Assembly (NCBI GenBank): GCA_037953625.1
Contig: CM075653.1
Coordinates: forward strand, 310,001-374,000
DNA length: 64,000 nucleotides
From: Crotalaria pallida
Taxonomy: Eukaryota; Streptophyta; Magnoliopsida; Fabales; Fabaceae
Reading direction: 5' to 3'
Of the stretch, positions 37,078-48,928 are shown one piece after another (the first letter of the stretch is position 1; every line of letters begins with the position of its first letter). The notes below the pieces were generated by a model. That model made no database searches and was not told the DNA's origin. It saw only the letters and a program-made list of their open reading frames with translations. Made by a program: the position numbers and the translations under genes.

Positions 37078-37105
37078 GCCATTATTTACCCGTGTTTTTC
37101 TAGTG
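37078..37105 (-). repeat. Right terminal inverted repeat of CACTA element
   Basis: Ends TTTTTCTAGTG. Its reverse complement begins CACTAGAAAAACACGGG and matches the left end at 23 of 28 bases. CCA follows. Confidence 0.92.
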
Positions 37106-37108
37106 CCA

Positions 37109-40100
37109 GAAAAAGTGGAAAAACATGAAAATTGTGGTCTTAAGGCATGGATGCCTTGATTTTCTACCAGTATTAAAAAATAGGGATGATAAAATACAAG
37201 ACGCTTCGATGAGATGAGTTTTTTTTACACATAATGAAAATATCATCAAAATTGTATATTTAAGGCTTGGATGACTTGAGTTTTCCAGAAAATGTGGAAA
37301 AACATGAAAATTGTGGTCTTAAGGCTAGAATACCTTGATTTTCTGCCAATATTCAAAAATATGGATGATGAAATACAAGATGCTGAAATGAGATGAGTTT
37401 TTTTACACATAATAAAAATCATGAAAATTGTGTATTTAGACTGGATGACTTGAGTTTTCGTGAAAATGTGAATATTGTGGTCTTAAGGCTTGGATGCATT
37501 GATTTTCTGCCAATATTCAAAAATAGGGATGATAAAATACAAGATGCTGAGACGAGTTTTTTACTTATAATGAAAAATCATGAAATTTGTGTATTTAAGT
37601 CTTCGATGACTTGAATTTTCCAAAAAAAAGTGTAAAACATGAAAATTGTGGTCTTAAGGCTTGGATGCCTTGATTTTTTGCCAAATTTCAAAAACAGAGT
37701 TGATGAAATACAAGATGCTTCGATGAGATGAGCTTTTTACACATAATGAAACATTTATGAAAATTGCGTATTTAAGGCTTGGATGACTTGAGTTTTCCCG
37801 GTAAAGTGGAAGAACTTGAAAATTGTGGTCTTAATGCTTGGATGCCTTAATTTTTATAAAATATTCAAAAATAGTGATGATAAAATACAATATGCTGAGA
37901 TGAGATGAATTTTTTACACATAATGAAAAATCATGAAAATTGCGTATTTAAGGCTTTGGATGACATGAGTTTTCTAGAAAAAGTGGAAAAACATGAAAAT
38001 GACGGTCATAAGGCTTGGATGCCTTGATTTTCTGCCAATATTTAAAAATAGGAATGATAAAATGCAAGATGCTGAGATGAGATAATTTTTTTACACACAA
38101 TAAAAAAAAATCATGAAAATTGTGTATTTAAGGCTTGGATGACTTGAGTTTTCCAGATAAAGTGGAAAAACATGAAAATTGTGGTCTTAAGGCTTGAATG
38201 CCTTGATTTTCTGCCAAAATTCAAAAAAGGATAATAAAATACCAGATGCTACGGTGAGATGAGTTTTTTTACACATAATGCAAAAATCACTAAAATTGTG
38301 TATTTAAGGCTTGGATGACATGAGTTTTCCAGAAAAAGTGGAATAACATGAAAATTGTGATCTTAAGGTTTGGATGTCTTGATTATCTACCTATATTGAA
38401 AAATAGGGATGATAGATTAAATATGCTTCGATGAGATGAGTTCGTTACACATAATGAAAAATCATGATGAAAATTGTGTATTTAAGGCTTTGATGACTTG
38501 AGTTTTCCAAAAAAATGGAAAAACATGAAAATTGTGGTCTTAAGGCTTGGATGCCTTGATTTTCTTCCAATACTAAAAGAAAAGGACGATAAAATACAAG
38601 ATGCTATGGTGATATGAGTTTTTTATACATAATGAAAAAATCACTAAATTGTGTATTTAAGGCTTGGATGACTTGAGTTTTCCAGAAAAAGTGGAAAAAC
38701 ATGAAAGTTGTGGTCTTAAGGCTTGGATGCCATGATTTCTGCCAATATTCAAAAATAGGGATAATAAAATACAAGATGCTTCGATGAGATGAGTTTTTTA
38801 CACTATTAAAAAAATGAAAATTGCCTATTTAAGACTTGGATGACTTGAGTTTTCCAAAAAAGTGAAAAAACATGAAAGTTGTGGTCTTAAGGCTTGCATG
38901 CCTTGATTTTTTGCCAATATTCAAAAATAGGGATGATAAAATACAAGATGCTGAGATGAGATAAGTTTTTTACACATAATGAAAAAAACAAGAAAATTGC
39001 GTATTTAACGCTTGGATGACTTGAGTTTTCCGGAAAAAGTGGAAAAACACGAAAATTGTGGTATTAAGGTTTGAATGCCTTTATTTTCTGCCAATATTAA
39101 AAATGGGGATGATAAAATACAAGATGCTGAGATGCGATGTGAATTTTACACATAATTAAAAAAATCATGAAAATTGTGTATTTATGGTTTAGATGACTTG
39201 AGTTTTCCAGAAAAAGTGGACAAACATGAAAATTGTGGTCTTAAGGCTTGAATGCCTTGATTTTCAAACAAGATTCAAAAATATGGATGATAAAATACAA
39301 GATGCTCAGATGAGATGAGTTTTTTACACATAATGAAAAAATCACTAAAATTGTGTATTTAAGGCTTGGATGACTTGAGTTTTCCAGAAAAAGTGAAATA
39401 ACACGAAAATTATGGTCTTAAGGCTTGGATGCCTTGATTTTTTGCCTATATGCAAAAATAGGGATGATAAAATACAAGATGCTGAGATGAGATGAGTTTT
39501 TTTTCACATAATGAAAAATCAGGAAAATAGTGTATTTAAGGTTTGGATGACATGAGTTTTTCAGAAAAAGTGAAAAAACATGAAAATAGCGGTCTTAAGG
39601 CTTGGATGACTTCATTTTTTTCATTATTAAAAAACAGGATGATAAAATACAATATGCTTCGATGAGATGTGTATTTTACACATAACGAAAAGTCATGAAA
39701 ATTGTGTACTTAAGGCTTGGATGAATTGAGTTTTCTAGAAAAAGTGGAAAAACGTGAAAATTGTGGTCTTAAGGCTTATAGATTCCTTATTTTATGCCAA
39801 AATTTTAAAAAAATAAATTATTAAATACAAGATGCTACGGTGCGATGAGTTTTTTTCACACAATGAAAACATCCCAAAATTGTGTATTTATGGCTTGGAT
39901 GACATGAGTTTTCAGAAAAAGTGGAAAAACATGAAAATTGTGGTCTTAAGGCTTGGTTGCCTTGATTTTCTGCCAATATCGAAAAATAGGGTTGATAAAT
40001 TCAATATGCTTCGATGAAATGAGTTTTTTTACACATAATGAAAAAATCATGAAAATTTTGTATTTAAGGCTTGGATGACTTGAGTTTTCTAGAAAAAGTG

Positions 40101-43100
40101 AAAAACGTGAAAATTGTGGTCTTATGGCTTGGATGCCTTGATTTTCTGCCAATATTCAAAAATAGGGATGATAAAATACAAGATGCTGAGATGAGATGTG
40201 TTTTTTACACATAATAAAAAAATCATGAAAATTGTGTATTTAAGGCTTGGATGACTTGAGTTTTCCAGAAAAAGTGGATGATAAAATACATGATGCTTCG
40301 ACGAGATTTGTTTTTCACATAAGGAAATAATATTGAAAATTGTCTATTTAAGGCTTGGATGACTGGAGTTTTCCAGAAAAGTGGAAAAACAAGAAAATTA
40401 TGGTCATAAGGCTTGGATGCTTTGATTTTTTCCAAAATTCAAAAACAGGATGATAAAATACAAGATGCTTCGATAAGATGAGTATTTTACACACAATGAA
40501 AAGTCATGGAAATTGTGTACTTAAGGCTTGGATGAATTGAATTTTCTAGAAAAAGTGGAAAAACGTGAAAATTGTGGTCTTAAGGCTTAGATTCATTGAT
40601 TTTATGCAAAAATTAAAAAAAAAAGAAATTATTAATTACAAGATGCTACGGTGAGATGTGTTTTTTTTTTTCATATAATGAAAATATCACAAAATTGTGT
40701 ATTTAAGGCTTGGATGACACGAGTTTTCCAGAAAAAATGGAAAAACATGAAAATTGTGGTCTTAAGGCTTGGATGCCTTGATTTTCTGCCAATATCAAAA
40801 AATAGGGATGATAAATTCAATATGCTATGATGAAATCAGTTTTTTTACACATAATGAAAAAATCATGAAAATTGTGTATTTAAGCCTTGGATGACTTGAG
40901 TTTTCCAGAAAAAGTGGAAAAACACGAAAATTGTGGTCTTAAGGCTTGGATGTCTTGATTTTTTGCCAAAATTAAAAAACAGAGATGATAAAATAAAAAA
41001 TGTTTCGATGATATAAGTTATTTACACATAATTAAAAATTAATGAAATTGCATATTTAAGGCTTGATGATTGAATTTTCTAGAAAAAGTGGAAAAACATG
41101 AAAGTTGTGGTCTTAAGGCATGGATGCCTTGATTTTCATAAAATATTCAAAAATAGGGATGATAAAATACAAGATGCTGAGATGAGATGAGTTTTTTACA
41201 CATAATGAAAAAATCATGAAAATAGTGTATTAAGGTTTGGATGACATGGGTTATCCAGAAAAAGTGGAAAAACATGAAAATTGCGGTCTTAAGGCTTGGA
41301 TGCCTTGATTTTCTGCCAATATTCAAAAATAGGGATGATAAAATACAAGATGCTGAGATGAGATGAGTTTTTTTATAAATAATGAAACAATCATGAAACT
41401 TGCGTATTTAAGGCTTGGATGACATGAATTTTCCAGAAAAAGTGGAAAAACATGAAAATTGTGGTCTTAAGACATGGATGCCTTGATTTTCTACTAATGT
41501 TCAAAAATAGTGATGATAAAATAAAAGATGCTATGATGAGATGAGTTTTTTACACATAAAGAAAAAATCAAGAAAACTGTGTATTTAAGGCTTGGATGAC
41601 TTGAGTTTTACAAAAAAAAGTGGAAACAAATGAAAATTGTGGCCTTAAGGCTTGGATGACATGAATTTTCTAGAAAAAGTGGAATAACATGAAAATTGTG
41701 GTCTTAAGGCTTGGATGCATTGATTTTATGTCAATATTCAAAAATAGGGATGCAAAAATACATGATGCTTCGATGAGATGAGTTATTTACTCATAATGAA
41801 AAAATCATTAAAATTGCGTATTTAAGGTTTGAAAGACTTGAGTTTTGTGGAAAAAGTGCAAAAATATGAAAATTGTGGTCTTAAAAATGGGCATGATAAA
41901 ATACAAGGTGCTTTGTTGAGATGAGTGTGTTTACACATAATAAAATAATCACTAAAATTATCTATTTAAGGCTTGGAAGACTACAGTTTTCCAAATAAAG
42001 TTTAAAAACAAGAAAACTGTGGTCTTTATGCTTGGATGCCTTGATTTTCTGCCAATATTCAAAAATTGGAATGATAAAATTCAAGATGCTTCGATGAGAT
42101 GAATTTTTTACACGTAATGAAAAAATCTTGAAAATTGTGTTTTTAAGACTGAAATGACTTGAGTTTTCAAGAAAAAGTGGAAAAACGTTAAAATTGTGGT
42201 CTTAAGCTTGGATGCCTTGAATTTCTGCCAATATTCCAAAATAGAGATGATAAAATACAAGATGCTTCGTAGAGTAGAGTTTTTTACACATAATGAAAAA
42301 ATAATGAAAATAGTCAATTTAAGGCTTGGATGACTTTAGTTTTCCAGAAAAAGTGGAAAAACGTCAAAATTGTGGTCTTAAGGCTTGGATAGTCAATTTA
42401 AGGCTTGGATGTCTTGATTTTATGCAAAAATTTAAAAATAGGGATGATAAAATACAAGATGCTTCAATGAGATGAGTATTTTACACATGTTGAAAAAATC
42501 ATGAAAATTGTGTATTTGAGGCTTGAATGACTTGAGTTTACAGAAAAAGTGGAAAAACATGAAAATTGTGGTCTTAAGGCTTGGATGCCTTGATTTTCTG
42601 CCAATTTTAAAAAATAGGGATGATAAAATACAATATGCTTCGATGAGATGAGTTTTTTTTACCAAAAGGAAAAAATCACTAAAATTGTGTATTTAAGGCT
42701 TGGATGGCATGAGTTTTCTAGAAAAAGTGAAAAACGTGAAAATTGAGGTCTTAAGGCTTGGATGCCTTGATTTTATGTCAATATTCAAAAATAGGGATGA
42801 TAAAACATAGGACGCTGAGATGAGATGAGTTTTTAATACATAAGGTTTGGATGCCTTTATTTTCTACCAAAATTCAAAAATAGGGATGATAAAATACAAG
42901 ATGCATAGATGAGATGAGTTTTTCACACATAATGAAAAATTCATGAAAATTAAGTATTTAAGGTTTGGATGACTTGAGTTTTCCAGAAAAAGTGGAAAAA
43001 CATGAAAATTGTGGTCTTAAGGCTTGGATGCCTTGATTTCTTCCGATATTAAAAAAAAGGGATGATAAAATAAAAAATGCTACGGTGAGATGAGTTTTTT

Positions 43101-44928
43101 ACACATAATGGAAAAATCACTAAAATTGTGTATTGAAGGCTTGGATGAGATGAGTTTTTCAAAAAAAGTGGAATAACATGAAAATTGTGGTCTTAATGCT
43201 TGGATGCTTATAATTTATGCCAATATTCGAAAATAGGAATGCTAAAATTCATTATGCTTCGATGAGATGAGTTTTTTACACATTAATTAAAAAATGATGA
43301 AAATTGCGTATTTAAGGCTTGGATGACTTGAGTTTTCCGGAAAAAAGTGGAAAAACATAAAAATTGTAGTCTTAATGTTTGGATGCCTTGATTTTCTGCC
43401 AATATTAAAAATGGGGATGATAAAATACAAGGTGCTTTGGTGAGATGAGTTTCTTTACATATAATAAAAAAAATCACTAAAAATGTCTATTTAAGGCTTG
43501 GATGACTAGAGTTATCCAGAAAAAGTTTAAAAACAAGAAAATTGTGGTCTTAACACTTGGATGCCTTGATTTTCTGCCAATATTCAAAAATAGGAATGAT
43601 AAAATTCAAGATGTTTCGATGAGATGAGTTTTTTTATACATAATAAAAAATCATGAAAATTATGTATTTAAGACTGGGATGACATGAGTTTTCAAGAAAA
43701 AATGGAAAACGTGAAAATTGTGGTCTTCAGGCTTGGATGCCTTGATTTTCTGCCAATATTTCAAAATAGGGATGAAAAAATACAAGATGCTTCGTAGAGA
43801 TGAGTTTTTTTTATACATAATGAAAAAATCTTGAAAATTGTGTATTTAAGGCTTGGATGACTTGAGTTTTCCAGAAAATGTGGAAAAACATGAAAATTGT
43901 GGTCTTAAGGCTTGGATGCCTTGATTTTTTTGCCAATATTCAAAAACATGGATGATAAAATACGAGGTGCTTTGGTGAGATGAGTTTTTTTACCCATAAT
44001 AAAAAAAATCACTAAAATTGTCTATTTAAGGCTTCGATGCTTCGATACCTACATTTTCTTCCAATATTCAAAAGTTGAGATGATAAAATACAAGATGCTT
44101 CGATGAGATGAGTTTTTTACACATAATGAAAAAATCATGATAATTGTGTATTTAAGGCTTGGATTGGATGACTTGAGTTTTCCAGAAAAAGTGGAAAAAC
44201 ATGAAAACTGTGGTCTAAAGGCTTGGATGCCTTGATTTTATGCCAATATTGAAAAATAGCGATGATAAATTCAATAGCGATGAGTTTTTTACACATAATG
44301 AAAAATCATGAAAATTGTGTATTTAAAGCTTAGATGACCTGACTTTTCCAGAATAAGTAGAAAAACATTAAAACTGTGATCTTAAGGCTTGGATGCCTTG
44401 ATTTTCTGAAAATATTAAAAAACAGGGATGTAAAATACAAGATGCTACGGTGAGATGAGTTTTTTACACATAATGAAAAAATCACTAAAATTGTGTATTG
44501 AAGGCTTGGATGACATAATTTTTCCAGAAAAAGTGGAATAACATGAAAATTGTGGTCTTAATGCTTGGATACCTTGATTTTCTGCCAAAATTAAAATATA
44601 GGGATGAAAAAAAATACAAGATGCTAAAGTGAGAGGAGTTTTTTACCCGTAATGAAAATTTACTAAAATTGTGTATTTAAGGCTTGAATGACATGAGTTT
44701 TCCAGAAAAAGTGAAAAAACATGAAAATTGTGGTCTTAAGGCATGGATGTCTTGATTTTCTGCCAATATTGAAAAATAGGGATGATAATTAAATATTCTT
44801 CGATGAGATGAGTTTTTTTACACATAATGAAAAAATCATGAAAATTGTGTATTTAAGGCTTGGATGACATGACCTGAGTTTTCTAGAAAAAGTGAAAAAC
44901 GTGAAAATTGTGGTCTTAAAGCATGGAT
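37109..44928. repeat. Satellite array, segment 3 (about 44 monomers)
   Basis: Same monomer family. 38976-44928 follows the monomer order of 19739 onward in segment 2, including shared odd units (a shortened monomer near 40275 and AAATCAGTTTTTTTACAC at 40833). Just before the copia element, the last unit joins a GAAAAACGTGAAAATTGTGG-type end to AAAGCATGGAT. The matching block in segment 4 has about 0.5 kb (three monomers) more at this point. Confidence 0.94.
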
Positions 44929-45061
44929 TGTTGGAAACCAACAAGCGGCTCAATATAGTCTAGAGGGGGGGTGAATAGAATATTGAAGCCTTATTACAGA
45001 TTTTTTCGTCCGCCTAAGAGAATGGTTTTATGAAAATAAATTTTCTTAAGAATTCAGTTCA

Positions 45062-45252
45062 GATTACTCGAGTAACTCAAGCCTTCACTCGAGTAATACG
45101 CAACCAAAAATAATTTCACTCGAGTATTCAGCAAATCACTCGAGTATTACGAAAGCAAATTTTAAATCACTCGAGTAACAGAAAACCTACTCGAGTAATG
45201 TTTATAAACTGAAAGCAGATTACTCGAGTAACAAGAACTTTACTCGAGTAAA
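45062..45252. repeat. Cluster of eight ACTCGAGT motifs in LTR
   Basis: Eight copies of an ACTCGAGT core, several extended to TTACTCGAGTAA (a perfect 12-bp palindrome), spaced about 20-35 bp. The same cluster lies at 52865-53055 in the other LTR. Confidence 0.92.
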
Positions 45253-46040
45253 CTGGGTAAAATTCAATTTAAAACTTAGTTTTCAATGGAGTTCTTCAAG
45301 AATAACAATGCTATGATGATTCAACAAATTATGAATGATTAATATGAACAATTTCAAGTAATATTAACATGCAATTTTAGATCAATTGAGTAGAATTAAG
45401 AAAACCCCAATTCTAACCTAAAAATGCAAATGTTAATGAATTAATGAAATACAAGGAATGAAAATAAAAGAGACACAAGGACTTATCCTGGTTCACTTTC
45501 ACCCACTTGAAAGCTACTCCAGTCCCCTCTTAAATCAAGAGAGATTCTTCACTAGAAATCTTCAAATGTAGATTTTACAATGTTTTAAGATGCAACTAGA
45601 TTCTTAGTTCTCCTATCTTAAAACCCAACTCAAAGTGTGTACCAAACACTTTGATCTAATCTACCCCTTTTGAGAATTCTAGATTTCCTTGCTAATTGAT
45701 TGAAGATGCTTCCAACCAATCCTCTTTTCTTGCTTTGATTTGATCCTCAAAGTCTTCCTTGTGAGATTCTTCACTTGTGTTGAAACTTCAATGATGCAAT
45801 CACAAATTGCAAATCTTCAACAACCACTAAGAACAAAAATATGACCTCAAGAATATTTGAACAATGATAGAAAATAGAGTGAAGAATGAAAAGTTCTTTG
45901 TTGAATCTTGATAGCTCTTGAAAGATGTAAAATAGCTCTTGAATTACTTTTCAAAGTGTATTAGAAAATTGTAAGAATGAAAGTCTCTATTTTGAAAGAG
46001 AAAATTAAGTCCTTTTAAAATTTTCCCAACACTGATTGAA

Positions 46041-46180
46041 TTACTCGAGTAAACCAAACAACGTCACTCGAGTGAAACATGTCAGATTAAGTTACTCGAG
46101 TGATGTGTAAACCATTACTCGATTAACCTGTCAGAACATAAATTACTCGAGTGAACCAATACTCATTACTCGAGTAAACT
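46041..46180. repeat. Second LTR cluster of ACTCGAGT motifs
   Basis: Five exact cores and one degenerate (ACTCGATT). Mirrored at 53844-53983 in the other LTR. Confidence 0.9.
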
Positions 46181-46458
46181 GATCAGAATCTGAATAAAAA
46201 CAAAGTTTTTCTAAAATGATTTTCACAAGCTATTTAATCAAGATTTAAAGTATCTTCACTCTTAATCAGACATTATTTAAATATTCTTAAAATCACCTAA
46301 GCTACCCACACCAATGAGATGCATTGCATAAAATAAAGATTACATTGAAATAGAATTAATAAAAATCCTAATTCTAATCTTCATGTGGTGTAGCTTGCTT
46401 GTTGCCAATGTTGTTGCTTGGAGAGAGATTGTTAGCATCAAAACATGAGAATCCTACA

Positions 46459-46473
46459 AACTCCCCCTTTTTT
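46459..46473 (-). other. Polypurine tract of the copia element
   Basis: The minus strand reads AAAAAAGGGGGAGTT immediately before the LTR start TGTAGG. Confidence 0.9.
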
Positions 46474-46981
46474 ATGATGACAAACCTCCTTTCAAATTAA
46501 GCACTAAGTTTTAACATACTCCCCCTAAATGTAAAACATCTAGGAAAAAAATATAATAAAACTTAACCTACAAGAACAACATCAACAAAATATTCTCCCC
46601 CTTTTGGCATCATTAAAAAGATAATATTTTTGAGAAAAGTCCTTTGCCAAAAGTTGAAGGTAAGTAGTTCACAATGGTATAGAAAATATATAACAATAAA
46701 GACAATACCAAAATAAACCACAATAGTGCCTCAACGTATATAAACAACGAATATAAACGAACAACGAATATAGCACCATAAATCAGAGTATCAGAGCATC
46801 ACACTATGCAGCAAATCATAGCAGATAATCAAAACGAAAACTAAACAAACTAGACCATACACAAGGTCCTAAAGTCATAGTAGCAACAGAGTCAGAAACA
46901 TGAAACAGAAACATAAACAGAGAATATGCAAATGAAACATGCAACAGAAATCAACAGCAAACATCATCAGCATCCACAGGT
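46474..46981. other. Untranslated stretch between the extra ORF and the polypurine tract
   Basis: About 0.5 kb, A-rich on the plus strand with many ACATAAACAG/AACAGAAAC-like short words. No frame of note. Confidence 0.6.
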
Positions 46982-48178
46982 CTAGGAATCAGGTGGAGGA
47001 GGAGGAAAATGATGAGAAAATAATCCAGACATGTAATCCATCAAACGATGCTCCATGGCAATATTCTTCACATCCTGTCTCATCTCCAACTGAGTGAATT
47101 GAGCATTGATGTGCTCAACTAATGACTCATGAGCAGCTTGTGCATCAAATGGAGTACCAAGATTATCCAAATCGATATAGTCCTCAATACGATCGGTATC
47201 CATCGGATCAGTAGAAGTAGGAGGAACAGAAGAGGATGCACCAGCCCTATCACCAAGTAAATTCCTTTTCCTAGTACCTGAAACTCTTGCAGCCTTTGCA
47301 GCTTCAGCCATTTCCTTAATCTGTGATTTCCATAACCAAGTGCGACTGTCCCTATGCCAAGCAATTTTCATATAACTAATGTGCGAATCATTAAGACACC
47401 AGTTATTTTTCTTTTCCTTTTCAGCTGGCTCATCATCAGGGATTGGAACACGATAATACCTCATGATCTTGGTGACATGCATAGGATATGGCAAGAATTG
47501 GGTAGGAGGAGATTGAGCAGCAGCTTCCATACGAGCTAAAAACATTTTATTCCAATTCATCTCATACCTCTTTTTAATCCCATGAAACAAAGTAAGATCA
47601 TCATCTCCCAATTGAGCATAATTTTGATTGCATTTTGGAATCAAACAATAAGAGATAATATACATGAGCACCCTATCCACAGCATGCAAAGGTGATACAG
47701 TTCTAGTAGTTCTATCACCCCAAGATTCACCAGTACGCAACAAATCAGTATAAATCTTATTAGTATCCACATCCAAATCCAGACATTCAGTATCACCAAT
47801 AAAAGTTCCCTTGTTTTCTAAACCAAACATCATAGTCAAATCCGCAGGCTTTATAACAAAATGATGTCCTCTAACCATTGTTTGATACTCACCATCTAGC
47901 TTAGTAAAATTTTGATAAAATTGTCTGACAAGCCTAGGGTAATAATGAGTCTCAAATTCCAAAAACCTCTTCAAATTCTGAAATTCTAAATCCTCTACAA
48001 ACGGAAATTGCTCCTTATGCAACCAAGCAAATTTAACATACCTTGTAAGACCAAAAGAGCGATTGATAAATGCTGGTTCCCGCAAATCTCGGTTGATTCC
48101 AGAAAACCAAGTATCATTACGACCTGCTCCTTGCTTTGCTTTCTTTTGAGGAGGTTGATAGTGAGAGGAAGAAGCCAT
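46982..48178 (-). CDS. Extra ORF of the copia element (plant transposon-protein domain), 398 aa
   Basis: Intact frame from ATG at 48178 (MASSSHYQPPQKKAKQG) to the stop at 46982. The first 30 residues are basic and could hold a nuclear signal (KKAKQ). The middle (about residues 50-260) resembles the putative plant transposon protein family (Transposase_32): the FYQNFTKLDGEYQTMVRGHH and LTMMFGLENKG stretches match its usual pattern. The C-terminus is proline-rich (HHFPPPPPDS). I see no signal peptide, membrane segment or coiled coil, so it does not look like an envelope protein despite its position. It lies sense to pol, separated by 750 bp with its own upstream motif cluster, which hints at its own promoter or splicing. 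Function unknown. Confidence 0.8.
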   Translation of the reverse strand: MASSSHYQPPQKKAKQGAGRNDTWFSGINRDLREPAFINRSFGLTRYVKFAWLHKEQFPFVEDLEFQNLKRFLEFETHYYPRLVRQFYQNFTKLDGEYQTMVRGHHFVIKPADLTMMFGLENKGTFIGDTECLDLDVDTNKIYTDLLRTGESWGDRTTRTVSPLHAVDRVLMYIISYCLIPKCNQNYAQLGDDDLTLFHGIKKRYEMNWNKMFLARMEAAAQSPPTQFLPYPMHVTKIMRYYRVPIPDDEPAEKEKKNNWCLNDSHISYMKIAWHRDSRTWLWKSQIKEMAEAAKAARVSGTRKRNLLGDRAGASSSVPPTSTDPMDTDRIEDYIDLDNLGTPFDAQAAHESLVEHINAQFTQLEMRQDVKNIAMEHRLMDYMSGLFSHHFPPPPPDS

Positions 48179-48928
48179 TGATTCAGAAAAAGCAAATTCG
48201 GTTTTGGGGGTTAGGGTTTTGATTTGGGGTTTTCGGATTTTTGGATAAAATTGGTGAAATTGATGAATGAAAGGAGTAGAAATGATGATATAATGATGAA
48301 ATATGGAAGAAATTTGTATGATTTGTGAGTTTTGTGGCTGAAAGATGATGATTTGATGAAGACCCGTATGAGAGAGAAGAGAGAAAGACGAACAAGAGAG
48401 AGAAAAAAAATCGTGAAAATGATGCAGATTTCAACAGTTCAGCTTTTAAAATCACGTAAGTCACTCGAGTAATGTTCATACGTTACTCGAGTGATTCGAG
48501 CAGTACTCGAGTGAAAGAGTATGTTACTCGAGTATGCCGAAAGATAAAAAGATTTTACTCGAGTGATGGATGAACTTAATCGAGTGATACGCAAGTCATT
48601 TTAAAATTAATCGAGTGACAGACAGAATTACTCGAGTAATACGAAAGAGTTTTTAAAATTACTCGAGTGAACTGTCCAGAATTTCAAAAATTTCAATTTT
48701 TCATGCAAAATCATTTTTCATGCACAAACACAGAGAAACACTTAGCATGTAGCAAGTAACACACATACAAATAAAGCAATTAGCATATTATAGAAAACAT
48801 ACACACATAACTGCATAAAAAAAATAATAAACACTTTAATAAGATACAACAACTCAAAATACAAGTCACATTGAAATAGGCTTGAAGGTGAGTATAAAAA
48901 GCATCAAATACAATTAGCTAATAGTTAA
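48179..48928 (-). promoter_or_regulatory. Spacer between pol and the extra ORF, with a motif cluster
   Basis: No gene. 48452-48672 holds seven exact ACTCGAGT cores and two degenerate ATCGAGT ones, the same motif as in the LTRs. The stretch lies upstream of the extra ORF in the direction of transcription, so it may be its promoter or a splice/leader region. That role is inference. Confidence 0.6.

Larger units (their letters stand above)
26476..37105 (+). mobile_element. Complete CACTA (En/Spm) transposon, 10.6 kb
   Basis: Starts CACTACAAAAAAAAAGG and ends GTGTTTTTCTAGTG. The 28-bp ends match at 23 of 28 positions as inverted repeats. CCA flanks both sides (26473-26475 and 37106-37108), and removing the element with one CCA restores the satellite run GTTTTCCAGAAAAAGTGG seen in dozens of monomers. 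Inside are a TNPD-like transposase pseudogene, a TNPA/Transposase_24-like gene and a captured GST exon. The intact ends suggest it could be moved if a working transposase is supplied. Confidence 0.95.
44929..46458 (-). repeat. Downstream (3') LTR of the copia element, 1530 bp
   Basis: No difference from 52732-54261 found by eye. Carries 13 exact CTCGAG-centred motifs in two clusters. The terminal bases TGTTGGAAACCAACA form a perfect short inverted repeat. Confidence 0.95.

Noticed and set aside
45062..45252. ACTCGAGT motifs as cloning-vector or linker XhoI sites
   Set aside because: They are imperfectly spaced, vary at the edges, occur in both LTRs and inside the element, and are embedded in normal element sequence.
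46982..48178. Envelope protein
   Set aside because: The position fits but there is no signal peptide, membrane segment or glycoprotein-like feature, and the similarity is to a plant transposon-protein family.
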